Source: Nocardia sp. CDC159
Lineage (GTDB): Bacteria > Actinomycetota > Actinomycetes > Mycobacteriales > Mycobacteriaceae
Length of the DNA: 64,000 nt
Assembly (NCBI RefSeq): GCF_023740735.1
Contig: NZ_JAMRXH010000019.1
Coordinates: forward strand, 1-64,000
Direction: 5' to 3'
Below the pieces are notes generated by a model that was given only the letters and a program-made list of their open reading frames with translations, ran no database searches and was not told the DNA's origin. Below, one piece after another: positions 33,521 through 40,002 of the stretch (the stretch's first letter is position 1; the number at the start of each line of letters is the position of its first letter). The position numbers and the translations under genes were made by a program.

Positions 33521-33901
33521 CTATGGGACGGCGGGTTCCCCGACTTCGGCTATCGGGGGCTGGATTTGCTCGTCGGCGACTCCGACGAGGTCCTCGTAGG
33601 CTTCGGCGGTCTCGCGGATCTCCTGGTACGGATCGGGATGATCGTCGGTGATCGCTTCACGGATCACCCACGCGTCGACGCACGCGGCGATGGCGGCCCC
33701 GATACCGGGGACGCCCACCGCCGCGTCGGCCTGGTCGACCAGTACGGCCCGCTCGGACTCTGGACCGCCCCGCTTCCTCAAGCGATAAAGATCTTTCGCG
33801 GTCCGCAGGATCTGCTTGGCTCGAGGGTTGTCGCTGTGGGCGGAGCCGACCATGGCCAGCCGGAGCTTGCCGTGGTCGGGTAGTCGTCGTCGGGCGCACA
33901 T
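33521..33901 (-). CDS. hypothetical protein, 126 aa
   Basis: ATG at 33901 (minus) overlaps the stop of the next upstream gene (ATGA), which sets the start. The N-terminus is basic and helical (NPRAKQILRTAKDLYRLRKR). The middle looks like a helical hairpin (VGVPGIGAAIAACVDAWVI), and the tail is acidic with Pro. It is the last gene of a five-gene overlapping minus-strand chain (35052 to 33521). No family is recognised. Confidence 0.6.
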   Translation of the reverse strand: MCARRRLPDHGKLRLAMVGSAHSDNPRAKQILRTAKDLYRLRKRGGPESERAVLVDQADAAVGVPGIGAAIAACVDAWVIREAITDDHPDPYQEIRETAEAYEDLVGVADEQIQPPIAEVGEPAVP

Positions 33902-34110
33902 CAGCCGACCCCTGTGTGCCGCCGCCGCAGGGCGTGCCACACGCTGCGCGGAAGTTGGTCCAGCACGTCGCCGAGGGGCGCGCCGTGATCGGTCCTGCGC
34001 CCTTCAGGGTTGGTGACGGAGACGACGTACAGCACTCGACCGCGCTTGCGCCAGCGCACCTCCCACCCGTCGATGCGTTCGATGTGCTCCTGATCGGCAG
34101 TCGTGCTCAC
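33901..34110 (-). CDS. hypothetical protein, 69 aa
   Basis: GTG at 34110 (minus) lies in an overlap with the upstream stop. The product is a small alpha/beta protein (IDGWEVRWRKRGRVLYVVSV then GAPLGDVLDQLPRSVWHALR). No family is recognised. Four-base overlaps on both sides tie it to the five-gene unit. Confidence 0.6.
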   Translation of the reverse strand: MSTTADQEHIERIDGWEVRWRKRGRVLYVVSVTNPEGRRTDHGAPLGDVLDQLPRSVWHALRRRHTGVG

Positions 34111-34577
34111 CGCCTCACCTCCTGTTCGCACGCGGCCGCGACTGCGGCGAGCTCGGACAGGCGCACGAAATACGCGGGCACGGAAGGCTTGCGGATCCAG
34201 TGGCATGCGGGGTCGTTGCCACCGACCGGCAGCCGGACACGGCTGCCGCGCTCGGCCACGGCCGCGTCCAAGCAAGCGAGAGCGGCTTTCCCGGCAGGGT
34301 CGAGGCTGTCTGGGAAGGTCAGGACGCGGGTTCTCTCCTCGCCCGGGTATTCGATCGCGCCGACGTCGAGCTGGCGCAGCAGCGTCAACCAGGCCAGACG
34401 GGCGGGCATCGAGACCACGCTGTAGCTGGCGCACACCGTCATCTCGATCGTCGGCGTTGCGTCGGCGGCAGCGACGATCTCGACGGGGATGCGGAAGACG
34501 TCCCGGTACATCGCGCACTGCCGCTCCGCCAGGGCGAGCGCCGCTGACGGCGGGATGCCGTGGCTGAGGGCGGTCAT
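34107..34577 (-). CDS. hypothetical protein, 156 aa
   Basis: ATG at 34577 (minus) overlaps the upstream stop. The product is soluble, mostly alpha/beta, with AALALAERQCAMYRDVFRIP near the start and a helical C-terminus (FVRLSELAAVAAACEQEVRR). It is the largest member of the overlapping unit and the most useful query for a homology search. Function unknown. Confidence 0.62.
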   Translation of the reverse strand: MTALSHGIPPSAALALAERQCAMYRDVFRIPVEIVAAADATPTIEMTVCASYSVVSMPARLAWLTLLRQLDVGAIEYPGEERTRVLTFPDSLDPAGKAALACLDAAVAERGSRVRLPVGGNDPACHWIRKPSVPAYFVRLSELAAVAAACEQEVRR

Positions 34578-34756
34578 TCTGCCGACCCCGTAGCACGGGC
34601 CATCGCGGCGGCGTACTGGCGGCAGTGCCCGTCGTGTCCGGCGTGGATGGTCAGGACGTAGCGGGCTTCGTCCAAGCTCGCGATTGGTGGCGGGGTGTCG
34701 TCGCAGAAGCGGTGCCGCTCGGCCCAGATGTCGCGCTGGTGCAAGGGGGCGATCAT
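34574..34756 (-). CDS. hypothetical protein, 60 aa, His-rich
   Basis: ATG at 34756 (minus) overlaps the upstream stop by four bases. The product has several His (PLHQRDIWAERHRFCDD; TIHAGHDGHCRQYAAAMARA) and two Cys, so a metal site is possible. No family is recognised. Part of the overlapping unit. Confidence 0.58.
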   Translation of the reverse strand: MIAPLHQRDIWAERHRFCDDTPPPIASLDEARYVLTIHAGHDGHCRQYAAAMARATGSAE

Positions 34757-35052
34757 CGGCACACCTCCGACATCCGAAGATCGGGAACGAGCTTGCCGCT
34801 TCGACGAAGGACGTTGATCGCGGCGGCTTTCCGGGCGCAATAGCTCGGATCGCAAGAGAGGTGGCGCTGCATTGCCAGGTGCGCTTCGATGCCGCTGAGC
34901 GGTTTGTCGGGTGGTTCGTGCGGCCATCCGGCCGCCCACATGGTCGGGTCCATGGCGTCTTTGGATCTGAGCACCATCACCACAGCCAGGGTCACGTACG
35001 ACAGGTACAGGCCAGCGGCTACGACGATGGTGGCGATGTGTGATGCGGGCAT
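34753..35052 (-). CDS. single-pass membrane protein, 99 aa
   Basis: ATG at 35052 (minus) starts the five-gene unit. One N-terminal transmembrane helix (IATIVVAAGLYLSYVTLAVV) is followed by a soluble part with a CDPSYCARKAA segment. An upstream in-frame extension has no better start. The promoter should lie in 35053-35337, shared with the divergent XRE gene. Function unknown. Confidence 0.62.
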   Translation of the reverse strand: MPASHIATIVVAAGLYLSYVTLAVVMVLRSKDAMDPTMWAAGWPHEPPDKPLSGIEAHLAMQRHLSCDPSYCARKAAAINVLRRSGKLVPDLRMSEVCR

Positions 35053-35168
35053 TCGGTGGTGCCCCTCGGGTGTGTTGGTTGTTGTGTTCGGGCGTGGCTT
35101 CCGCCGCCGGGGCGTCGCCGACCGGCATGGCCTGCGAACGCACACGAGGTGCGACGGTCGGCGACGCT

Positions 35169-35209
35169 CCCCTCTCGAGAGGGGCTTCGGGGCTCCCGGC
35201 GACGGGAGC
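35169..35209. repeat. two tandem inverted repeats in the divergent promoter region
   Basis: A perfect 16-bp palindrome (CCCCTCTCGAGAGGGG, 35169-35184) is followed by GCTCCCG/CGGGAGC (35192-35198 / 35203-35209) around GCGA. They lie between the leftward unit starting at 35052 and the XRE gene at 35338. They could be a protein-binding site, a bidirectional terminator or attenuator stems; the sequence does not decide. Confidence 0.5.
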
Positions 35210-35230
35210 TGATATCAGACTCGCAAGTCG

Positions 35231-35261
35231 GTGACAGTTCGAGTGACAGTAAAGTGACAGT
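35231..35261 (+). promoter_or_regulatory. triple GTGACAGT repeat, probable operator
   Basis: GTGACAGT occurs three times, at 35231-35238, 35243-35250 and 35254-35261, with repeat periods of 12 and 11 bases, about one helical turn. The array ends nine bases before a -35-like TGGACC of the XRE gene. Near helical phasing on one DNA face suggests cooperative binding, probably by that regulator itself. Confidence 0.6.
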
Positions 35262-35270
35262 GATCGCCCA

Positions 35271-35299
35271 TGGACCTTGCGCGACAGCGGCGATACCCT
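35271..35299 (+). promoter_or_regulatory. candidate promoter of the XRE regulator gene
   Basis: TGGACC (35271-35276), a 17-base spacer and TACCCT (35294-35299) lie 39 bases before the GTG at 35338. The -35 is a weak match, the -10 is a good actinobacterial hexamer. Its placement just beside the GTGACAGT array supports regulated transcription. Confidence 0.45.
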
Positions 35300-35337
35300 C
35301 GTAAAACAAGGGGGCTCCAACCAGATCAAAGGCTGTC

Positions 35338-36522
35338 GTGGTGGCAACCGACGAAATCGGCGTACGAATCGCGCATGAACGTAAGCTCCGCGGCCTCACG
35401 CAGGCGCAACTCGCTGCGCGCATCCAGTACAGCCTGTCCTACCTCCGCAAGGTCGAGCGAGGCGTCGAGACCCCCAGCGAAGGCTTCAAAGCGGCCGTCG
35501 TCGCCGCACTGGGCGTCGATCCAGCCCAGCTCAGCGGAGCGCCCTATCTGGCCACCCTTGAAGAAGACGGGCCGATCGATGGCCTGGAAGAACTGCGCGT
35601 GATACTTGCGGAGGGCTCGTTCGTCCGTGGCATCGAACCGCCTGGGCATGAGGAGCTGGGTGCGGAGCTGCGCTCTGTCCAGAGCGCCCTCCGTAGCGAC
35701 AGGACGCGTGCGGCGCTCGCACAGATTCCGGACTTGCTGCGAAAGCTGTACGGGGCGTTGGAAAGTTCACACGAGCAAGGCGAACGCAGCCGCATCTACA
35801 AGATGCTTTGCGAGACGTACATAGCGGCCGAAGGCGCGCTGTGCCGACTGGGCTTCACCTCGCTACTCGCCCTTGTGCTCGATCGACTGGATTGGGCCGC
35901 CGCTCAGGCGGACGATTCAGGCTACGTCGTCCGCAGCATGATGAAACGCGCTCGGTTGTTGATGGCACACGGATCGCTCGATGTCGCGATGTCACTCGTG
36001 GAGCGAGGCTTAGGAATGATCGTCGGCGGCGGCGAGGCCGAGCAGGTGCTGCGCGGGTATGGGCACCTGCGTGGCGCGATCGTCGCGGCCAGGGATCGCC
36101 AGCTGGAAACCGCGACGGATCACATTCGCGAAGCGCGTCGGATTGCGCAGCTCATCGGTCACGAAAGCGATATTTACACCACCGAGTTCGGCCCTGGGAA
36201 CGTCGAAATCCACGCCTGCGCTGTCGAGCTCGAGGCCGGAGACCCCGGCAAGGCTGCAAGGCAGGGCGCGATGCTGTACCTGCCCGCCGATGTCGCCGCA
36301 CCGCGAGCGGGTCATCATTGGCAAGACAATGCGCGCGCATGGTTGATGACAGGAAAGCCGGATGAAGCGCTCAAGGCGCTGAACAAGGCGAGATCGATTG
36401 CCCCGCAGCAGACTAAGTTGCATCCCTCGGTCCGCGACACCCTTTACGGGATCGCTGCGCAGGAGCGGTTCAGAAACGACAGCCTTGGAAACTTCGCCCG
36501 TTGGGTCGGCGTTACGCTCTGA
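35338..36522 (+). CDS. XRE-family HTH regulator with TPR-like C-terminal domain, 394 aa
   Basis: The start is GTG 35338 or the adjacent GTG 35341. Residues about 7-62 are a Cro/C1-type HTH (GVRIAHERKLRGLTQAQLAA; SYLRKVERGVETPS). The rest is helical and TPR-like (LMAHGSLDVAMSLVERGLGM; KPDEALKALNKARSIAPQQT), as in large actinomycete XRE regulators that sense ligands through TPRs. It is followed after 20 bases by a flavoprotein gene, a pairing often seen in actinomycetes. The GTGACAGT array in front suggests autoregulation. Confidence 0.85.
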   Translation: MVATDEIGVRIAHERKLRGLTQAQLAARIQYSLSYLRKVERGVETPSEGFKAAVVAALGVDPAQLSGAPYLATLEEDGPIDGLEELRVILAEGSFVRGIEPPGHEELGAELRSVQSALRSDRTRAALAQIPDLLRKLYGALESSHEQGERSRIYKMLCETYIAAEGALCRLGFTSLLALVLDRLDWAAAQADDSGYVVRSMMKRARLLMAHGSLDVAMSLVERGLGMIVGGGEAEQVLRGYGHLRGAIVAARDRQLETATDHIREARRIAQLIGHESDIYTTEFGPGNVEIHACAVELEAGDPGKAARQGAMLYLPADVAAPRAGHHWQDNARAWLMTGKPDEALKALNKARSIAPQQTKLHPSVRDTLYGIAAQERFRNDSLGNFARWVGVTL

Positions 36523-36542
36523 CGCGATGCCAGGATGGCCGC

Positions 36543-37094
36543 ATGAATGCGACTGACTCTCCTGTCCTCTATGCCATTGTCACGGGCTCGCCGGTTGCGG
36601 GTGATGTGGGCGTGTTGGTGGATCTGGCCCAAGCCGATGGCTGGGAGGTCTGCGTTATTGCATCACCCGATGGGCGGCGGTTCATCGATGCCGATGCGCT
36701 TGCCGCCAAGACCGGATATCCGGTTCGCAGCCAGTACAAGGAGCCCGACGAAGCAGATGCACTGCCGCCTGCCACTGGGATGATTGTTGCTCCGATTACG
36801 TCGAACTCCCTGGCGAAGTGGGCTGCCGGGATTTCGGACACCTTGCCTCTAGGGCTCCTGGTCGAGGCTGTTGGATGGGGCAAACCGGTTGTCGGGGTGC
36901 CATATATCAATCGGGCGTTGTACAGCTTCCCGCCAGTGGAAGAAGCGATGCGGAAGCTTGCCGAGTGGGGTGTTTCCATGGTGGCAGAGCATGTACCGCA
37001 TGAACCGCGAAGTGGTGGCGCGCGGGAGCAATTCCCGTGGGCGAAGGCATGGCAAACCCTGCTAGAACATCCGCGGCTCAGCCTTGATGACTGA
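36543..37094 (+). CDS. flavoprotein-family protein, 183 aa
   Basis: ATG at 36543 is 20 bases after the regulator stop, so the two are likely cotranscribed. The sequence has a flavoprotein (decarboxylase-like) Rossmann pattern: LYAIVTGSPVAGDVGVLVDL at the start, GMIVAPITSNSLAKWAAGIS in the middle (the typical APxTxNTxAKxAxGI block), and later PLGLLVEAVGWGKPVVGVP. Such proteins bind FMN and may decarboxylate a Cys-containing substrate. The substrate is not evident. Confidence 0.8.
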   Translation: MNATDSPVLYAIVTGSPVAGDVGVLVDLAQADGWEVCVIASPDGRRFIDADALAAKTGYPVRSQYKEPDEADALPPATGMIVAPITSNSLAKWAAGISDTLPLGLLVEAVGWGKPVVGVPYINRALYSFPPVEEAMRKLAEWGVSMVAEHVPHEPRSGGAREQFPWAKAWQTLLEHPRLSLDD

Positions 37095-37376
37095 TCACCT
37101 TCCATCGAAAGCCGAGTGGTGACAGGCCGCATTCGTCGGCGGCCAGTAAATGACCGCGCCGCATTCCTCGCATGTCCAGCTCCGGTGGCCGCCTCGCTCT
37201 GCGGCGGCGCATCCTTGCCAGCCTGGGACCATCCGGCCGGAATGATGGTCGGGTCCGGAGCATTCGGCCGGTCGTGGCTCCGCCCACAGCCCGCCGCGCA
37301 CGAGCCACAGCGGGCCGGGGTCGACCTCGCTTCCATCGGCGAGGATCCATCGCGGTCGCCACCCGCTCGAACGCAT
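37095..37376 (-). CDS. small zinc-ribbon protein under a LexA box, 93 aa
   Basis: The ATG (minus, 37376-37374) lies inside the spacer of a perfect LexA box and six bases after a TACCAT -10 (37388-37383), so translation is probably leaderless. The C-terminal third has WTCEECGAVIYWPPTN and CHHSAFDGR, a CxxC..CHH zinc-ribbon pattern; upstream there are several His/Cys. The N-terminal part is Trp/Pro-rich. The product converges with the flavoprotein gene with no gap. Probably a DNA-damage-induced protein; the molecular role is unknown. Confidence 0.65.
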   Translation of the reverse strand: MRSSGWRPRWILADGSEVDPGPLWLVRGGLWAEPRPAECSGPDHHSGRMVPGWQGCAAAERGGHRSWTCEECGAVIYWPPTNAACHHSAFDGR

Positions 37377-37382
37377 GTTCGA
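37367..37382. promoter_or_regulatory. perfect actinobacterial LexA (SOS) box
   Basis: TCGAACGCATGTTCGA is an exact match to the actinobacterial SOS consensus TCGAAC-N4-GTTCGA. On the minus strand the N4 contains the start codon of the zinc-ribbon gene, immediately downstream of its -10. The box also lies 57 bases before xth (DNA repair), facing the other way, so both genes could be DNA-damage controlled. The minus-strand effect is the more direct. Confidence 0.8.
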
Positions 37383-37426
37383 ATGGTAGCGCGGGGATGT
37401 AGCGGTCGAGCGCACCCTGGGACGTC

Positions 37427-37432
37427 TATTGT
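37427..37432 (+). promoter_or_regulatory. -10 element (TATTGT) of a leaderless xth promoter
   Basis: TATTGT ends six bases before the GTG at 37439, with no ribosome site present, so a leaderless transcript starting at that GTG is likely. The -35 is weak. This supports the long N-terminal start of xth. Confidence 0.45.
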
Positions 37433-37438
37433 GAAGCG

Positions 37439-38275
37439 GTGCCGATGACGAATCTGCCCTATAAGGGCTGGTCAGACAACTATGCCCTGTTCTGCACAAT
37501 ATCTACGATCAACGTCAACGGGATCCGTGCCGCGACCGGCAAGACCGGTAAGGGGATGCTCGAGTGGCTGGCCGTCACCGAGGCGGACATCATCTGCCTG
37601 CAGGAGACGCGGGCAACCGATGAGCAGACCCGGGCCGCGCTGGCCTCGGTGCTGAGCGACGGGTGGTATCTGGCGCATGCGGAACCGGGTTCGAAGGGGC
37701 GTGCGGGGGTGGGCATCCTGTCCCGGCGGGAGCCGCGCGCGGTGCGGATTGGATTCGGCAGCGCCGAATTCGACGGGATGGGCCGCTATATCGAGGCCGA
37801 ATTCGACGAGGTGACCGTCGCCAGCGTGTACGTGCACACCGGCGAGGCCGACACCCCGATGCAGGACGAGAAGTACCGGTTCCTGGGTGAGCTGGGCGCG
37901 CATCTGAAGGCACAGACCCGCGACTTCGTGATCTGCGGCGATTGGAATGTGGCGCATACCGAACTCGACATCAAGAACTGGAAGGGCAATCTGAAGAACG
38001 CGGGCTTCCTGCCCGGCGAACGTGCCTGGATCGACGAGATGCTCGCGGCGGGCTACGTCGACGTGGTGCGCACCCTGCACCCGGGCGTGCCCGGCCCGTA
38101 CAGCTGGTGGTCCTACCGCGGTCGCGCCTACGACAACGACGCCGGATGGCGCATCGACTACCACCTCGCCCGCGGCGATATCGCCGGGCGCGCCAAGCAG
38201 GCCGTGGTGGAGCGCGCCGCCGAATACGCGCTGCGCTGGTCGGATCACGCCCCGGTGACGGTGCAGTACCGATGA
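37439..38275 (+). CDS. xth: exodeoxyribonuclease III, 278 aa
   Basis: GTG 37439 (leaderless) is preferred; ATG 37445 is the alternative. The EEP nuclease core is complete: STINVNGIRAA near residue 21, CLQETRA (metal Glu), GRAGVGILSR, VICGDWNVAH and the terminal RWSDHAPV with the catalytic His. Xth removes nucleotides from 3' ends and cuts at abasic sites during base-excision repair. About 19 residues precede the usual family start (TISTINVNG), which may reflect nearby insertion of the mobile element. It overlaps the next gene by four bases. Confidence 0.9.
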   Translation: MPMTNLPYKGWSDNYALFCTISTINVNGIRAATGKTGKGMLEWLAVTEADIICLQETRATDEQTRAALASVLSDGWYLAHAEPGSKGRAGVGILSRREPRAVRIGFGSAEFDGMGRYIEAEFDEVTVASVYVHTGEADTPMQDEKYRFLGELGAHLKAQTRDFVICGDWNVAHTELDIKNWKGNLKNAGFLPGERAWIDEMLAAGYVDVVRTLHPGVPGPYSWWSYRGRAYDNDAGWRIDYHLARGDIAGRAKQAVVERAAEYALRWSDHAPVTVQYR

Positions 38276-38757
38276 ACCTGTCCGGCAAGCGTTTTCGCGG
38301 CCTGCTCGCGCTGGCCGGGCTGGCGATCGTGCTGGTGGTGGCCTTCCTGGCATCCCGAGGCACCTCCACGGACACCTCCGCACCCGCGGTGACGAGCACC
38401 AAGGCCGCGCCGACGAGCACCGTGGCGCCGACCCGGACCGGCGCCCCGGCGGCCGCCGAGCCCGGCCGAGCGCGGGGCGTACCCGATCGCGCCTACGACA
38501 CCCTGCGCGAGATCGATGCGGGCCGCTGGCCCGACTCGGCGAACGCTCCGGGGACCAAGGGCGGCGAGGAGTGGATGAACCGCGGTGGGGCGCTACCAAG
38601 ATCCGACGCCTCGGGCAACCGGATCACCTACCAGGAGTGGGACGTCAATCCCAAGCGCCGCGGCCAGACCCGCGACGCGGAACGCATCGTGACCGGCAGC
38701 GACGGTTCGGCCTACTACACCGGCGATCATTACCAGTCGTTCACCCGGATGCGCTGA
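38272..38757 (+). CDS. membrane-anchored or secreted barnase-like ribonuclease (RNase N1/T1 family), 161 aa
   Basis: ATG at 38272 overlaps the xth stop. An N-terminal hydrophobic segment (LLALAGLAIVLVVAFLASRG) is a signal or anchor. A Thr/Ala/Pro linker follows, then the RNase domain with ITYQEWDVN and the catalytic block RDAERIVTGSDGSAYYTGDH (Glu, Arg, His). The enzyme cuts RNA after guanine. The immediate downstream barstar gene protects the cytoplasm. Confidence 0.88.
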   Translation: MNLSGKRFRGLLALAGLAIVLVVAFLASRGTSTDTSAPAVTSTKAAPTSTVAPTRTGAPAAAEPGRARGVPDRAYDTLREIDAGRWPDSANAPGTKGGEEWMNRGGALPRSDASGNRITYQEWDVNPKRRGQTRDAERIVTGSDGSAYYTGDHYQSFTRMR

Positions 38758-38789
38758 GCTGTCCAGCAATCGCGAACAGGAGGGTACCG

Positions 38790-39266
38790 ATGAGTTCTTC
38801 GATGACGCTGTCGCAGTTCCTGGCGGATGCGCGGGTGACCGAGCGGGCGGGGGCGCCGGTGCTCGGCGCGGTCGCGGCGGCCGACCGGGAGTTCAGCGGC
38901 GTGCGCTACCAGGCGCCCGCGGACTACATCGTGCGCGAACTGCGCGGTGACAAGATGCGCACGCTGGCCGGGGTCTACGACGAATTCGCCGCCGCGCTGC
39001 AATTTCCCTACTACTTCGGTGCGAACAAGGACGCCTTCGACGAATGCCTGCGCGATCTGGACGATTTCATCGGCCGCGCCGCCGGTTACGTCCTGGTCGT
39101 CCGGCATGCCGAGCAACTGCTGGCCGATCAGCCCGGCGAGCGGGAGTGGTTCGTCGAGGCCATGCGCGATTCGGCGGCCTACTGGGCCAAGCGCGACACC
39201 GCGTATCGCGTTGTGCAGCAGGGCGATCCGAAGGCGCTGAACGCCGTCGCCGTCACCCTGTCGTGA
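38790..39266 (+). CDS. barstar family RNase inhibitor, 158 aa
   Basis: ATG at 38790 follows CAGGAGGG. The barstar core includes IVRELRGDKMRTLAGVYDEF, ALQFPYYFGANKDAFDECL and DLDDFIGRAAGYVLVV, matching the barnase-binding helix and loop. The product is longer than Bacillus barstar (about 90 aa) because of an N-terminal extension, as in many actinobacterial homologues. It binds and blocks the upstream RNase. The last 14 bases overlap the convergent TetR gene. Confidence 0.88.
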   Translation: MSSSMTLSQFLADARVTERAGAPVLGAVAAADREFSGVRYQAPADYIVRELRGDKMRTLAGVYDEFAAALQFPYYFGANKDAFDECLRDLDDFIGRAAGYVLVVRHAEQLLADQPGEREWFVEAMRDSAAYWAKRDTAYRVVQQGDPKALNAVAVTLS

Positions 39267-39888
39267 GCCGCTGGGCGAGATCCTCGCCCAGCAGCACGAA
39301 GACGTCGGTGGTGTGGGCGATCAGCTCGTCGCGGGTCATGGGCAGGTCGCCGTGCAGCCAGCCGGTGAGGACCTGGACCAGGCCGCCGACCAGGTAGGTC
39401 GCGCGGAAGGGGATCGCCGGGTCGACCCCCGCGCCGCCGATGTCGAGGTAGCTGCCCTGGGCCGCAACCAGATTCGCGAAGGAGCGGATGGTTTCCAGGG
39501 TGCGCGAGCGCAGTTCGGGGGTGGCGGCGCTGAGGATCAGCGCGACCCGGGCCTTGCGCGGGTCGTCGGTGAGCACCTCGATGCCCGCCCGGACCGCGGC
39601 CTCGGCCATGCCGCGGGTGTCGGCGGGCGCGGTGTGCAGCGCGGCGGCGATCGCCGCGGCCAGTTCCTCGGCCATGCCGTCGAGCAGGGCGATGAGCACG
39701 GCGTCGCGGCTGTCGAACTGCTCGTAGTAGTAGCGCTCGTTCAGCCCGGCCCGGGCGCACAGCCCGGCGACGGTCAGCTTGTCCACGCCTTGGCTGCCGA
39801 TGATCTCCAGCGCCGCCTCGAGCAGGGCGGCCCGGCGTTGGGCGCGGCGCTCCTCGGCCGAGACTCCACCGTAGGTCCGCTGCGCCAT
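39253..39888 (-). CDS. TetR/AcrR family regulator, 211 aa
   Basis: Start ATG at 39888 (minus). The N-terminal HTH is clear: EERRAQRRAALLEAALEIIG then KLTVAGLCARAGLNERYYYE. The rest is a helical ligand domain. It is divergent from the MpaB oxygenase gene, with two near-identical inverted repeats between them, so it probably represses MpaB and itself. The ligand is unknown. The minus frame stays open for 2.9 kb upstream, but that part is only antisense to MpaB and trpS. Confidence 0.88.
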   Translation of the reverse strand: MAQRTYGGVSAEERRAQRRAALLEAALEIIGSQGVDKLTVAGLCARAGLNERYYYEQFDSRDAVLIALLDGMAEELAAAIAAALHTAPADTRGMAEAAVRAGIEVLTDDPRKARVALILSAATPELRSRTLETIRSFANLVAAQGSYLDIGGAGVDPAIPFRATYLVGGLVQVLTGWLHGDLPMTRDELIAHTTDVFVLLGEDLAQRLTTG

Positions 39889-39927
39889 CACGCGCTCGAT
39901 TGTAGGAGTGCGGCCACTGCCGGGATC

Positions 39928-39983
39928 AATCTGGCGTAGCCTCTTGCCAGATTCCGAATTCTGGTGGAGCCTATTGCCAGATA
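39928..39983. promoter_or_regulatory. tandem TetR operator between the regulator and MpaB
   Basis: A perfect inverted repeat, AATCTGGC-N10-GCCAGATT (39928-39953), is followed by an imperfect copy, TTCTGGT-N10-GCCAGAT. Two 23-base copies (39930-39952 and 39960-39982) differ at three positions and are offset by exactly 30 bases. Dyads in a divergent TetR-target gap are the classic operator layout. The second copy ends 20 bases before the MpaB start. Confidence 0.75.
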
Positions 39984-40002
39984 CTCGGTACAGGAGGCGA
40001 CG

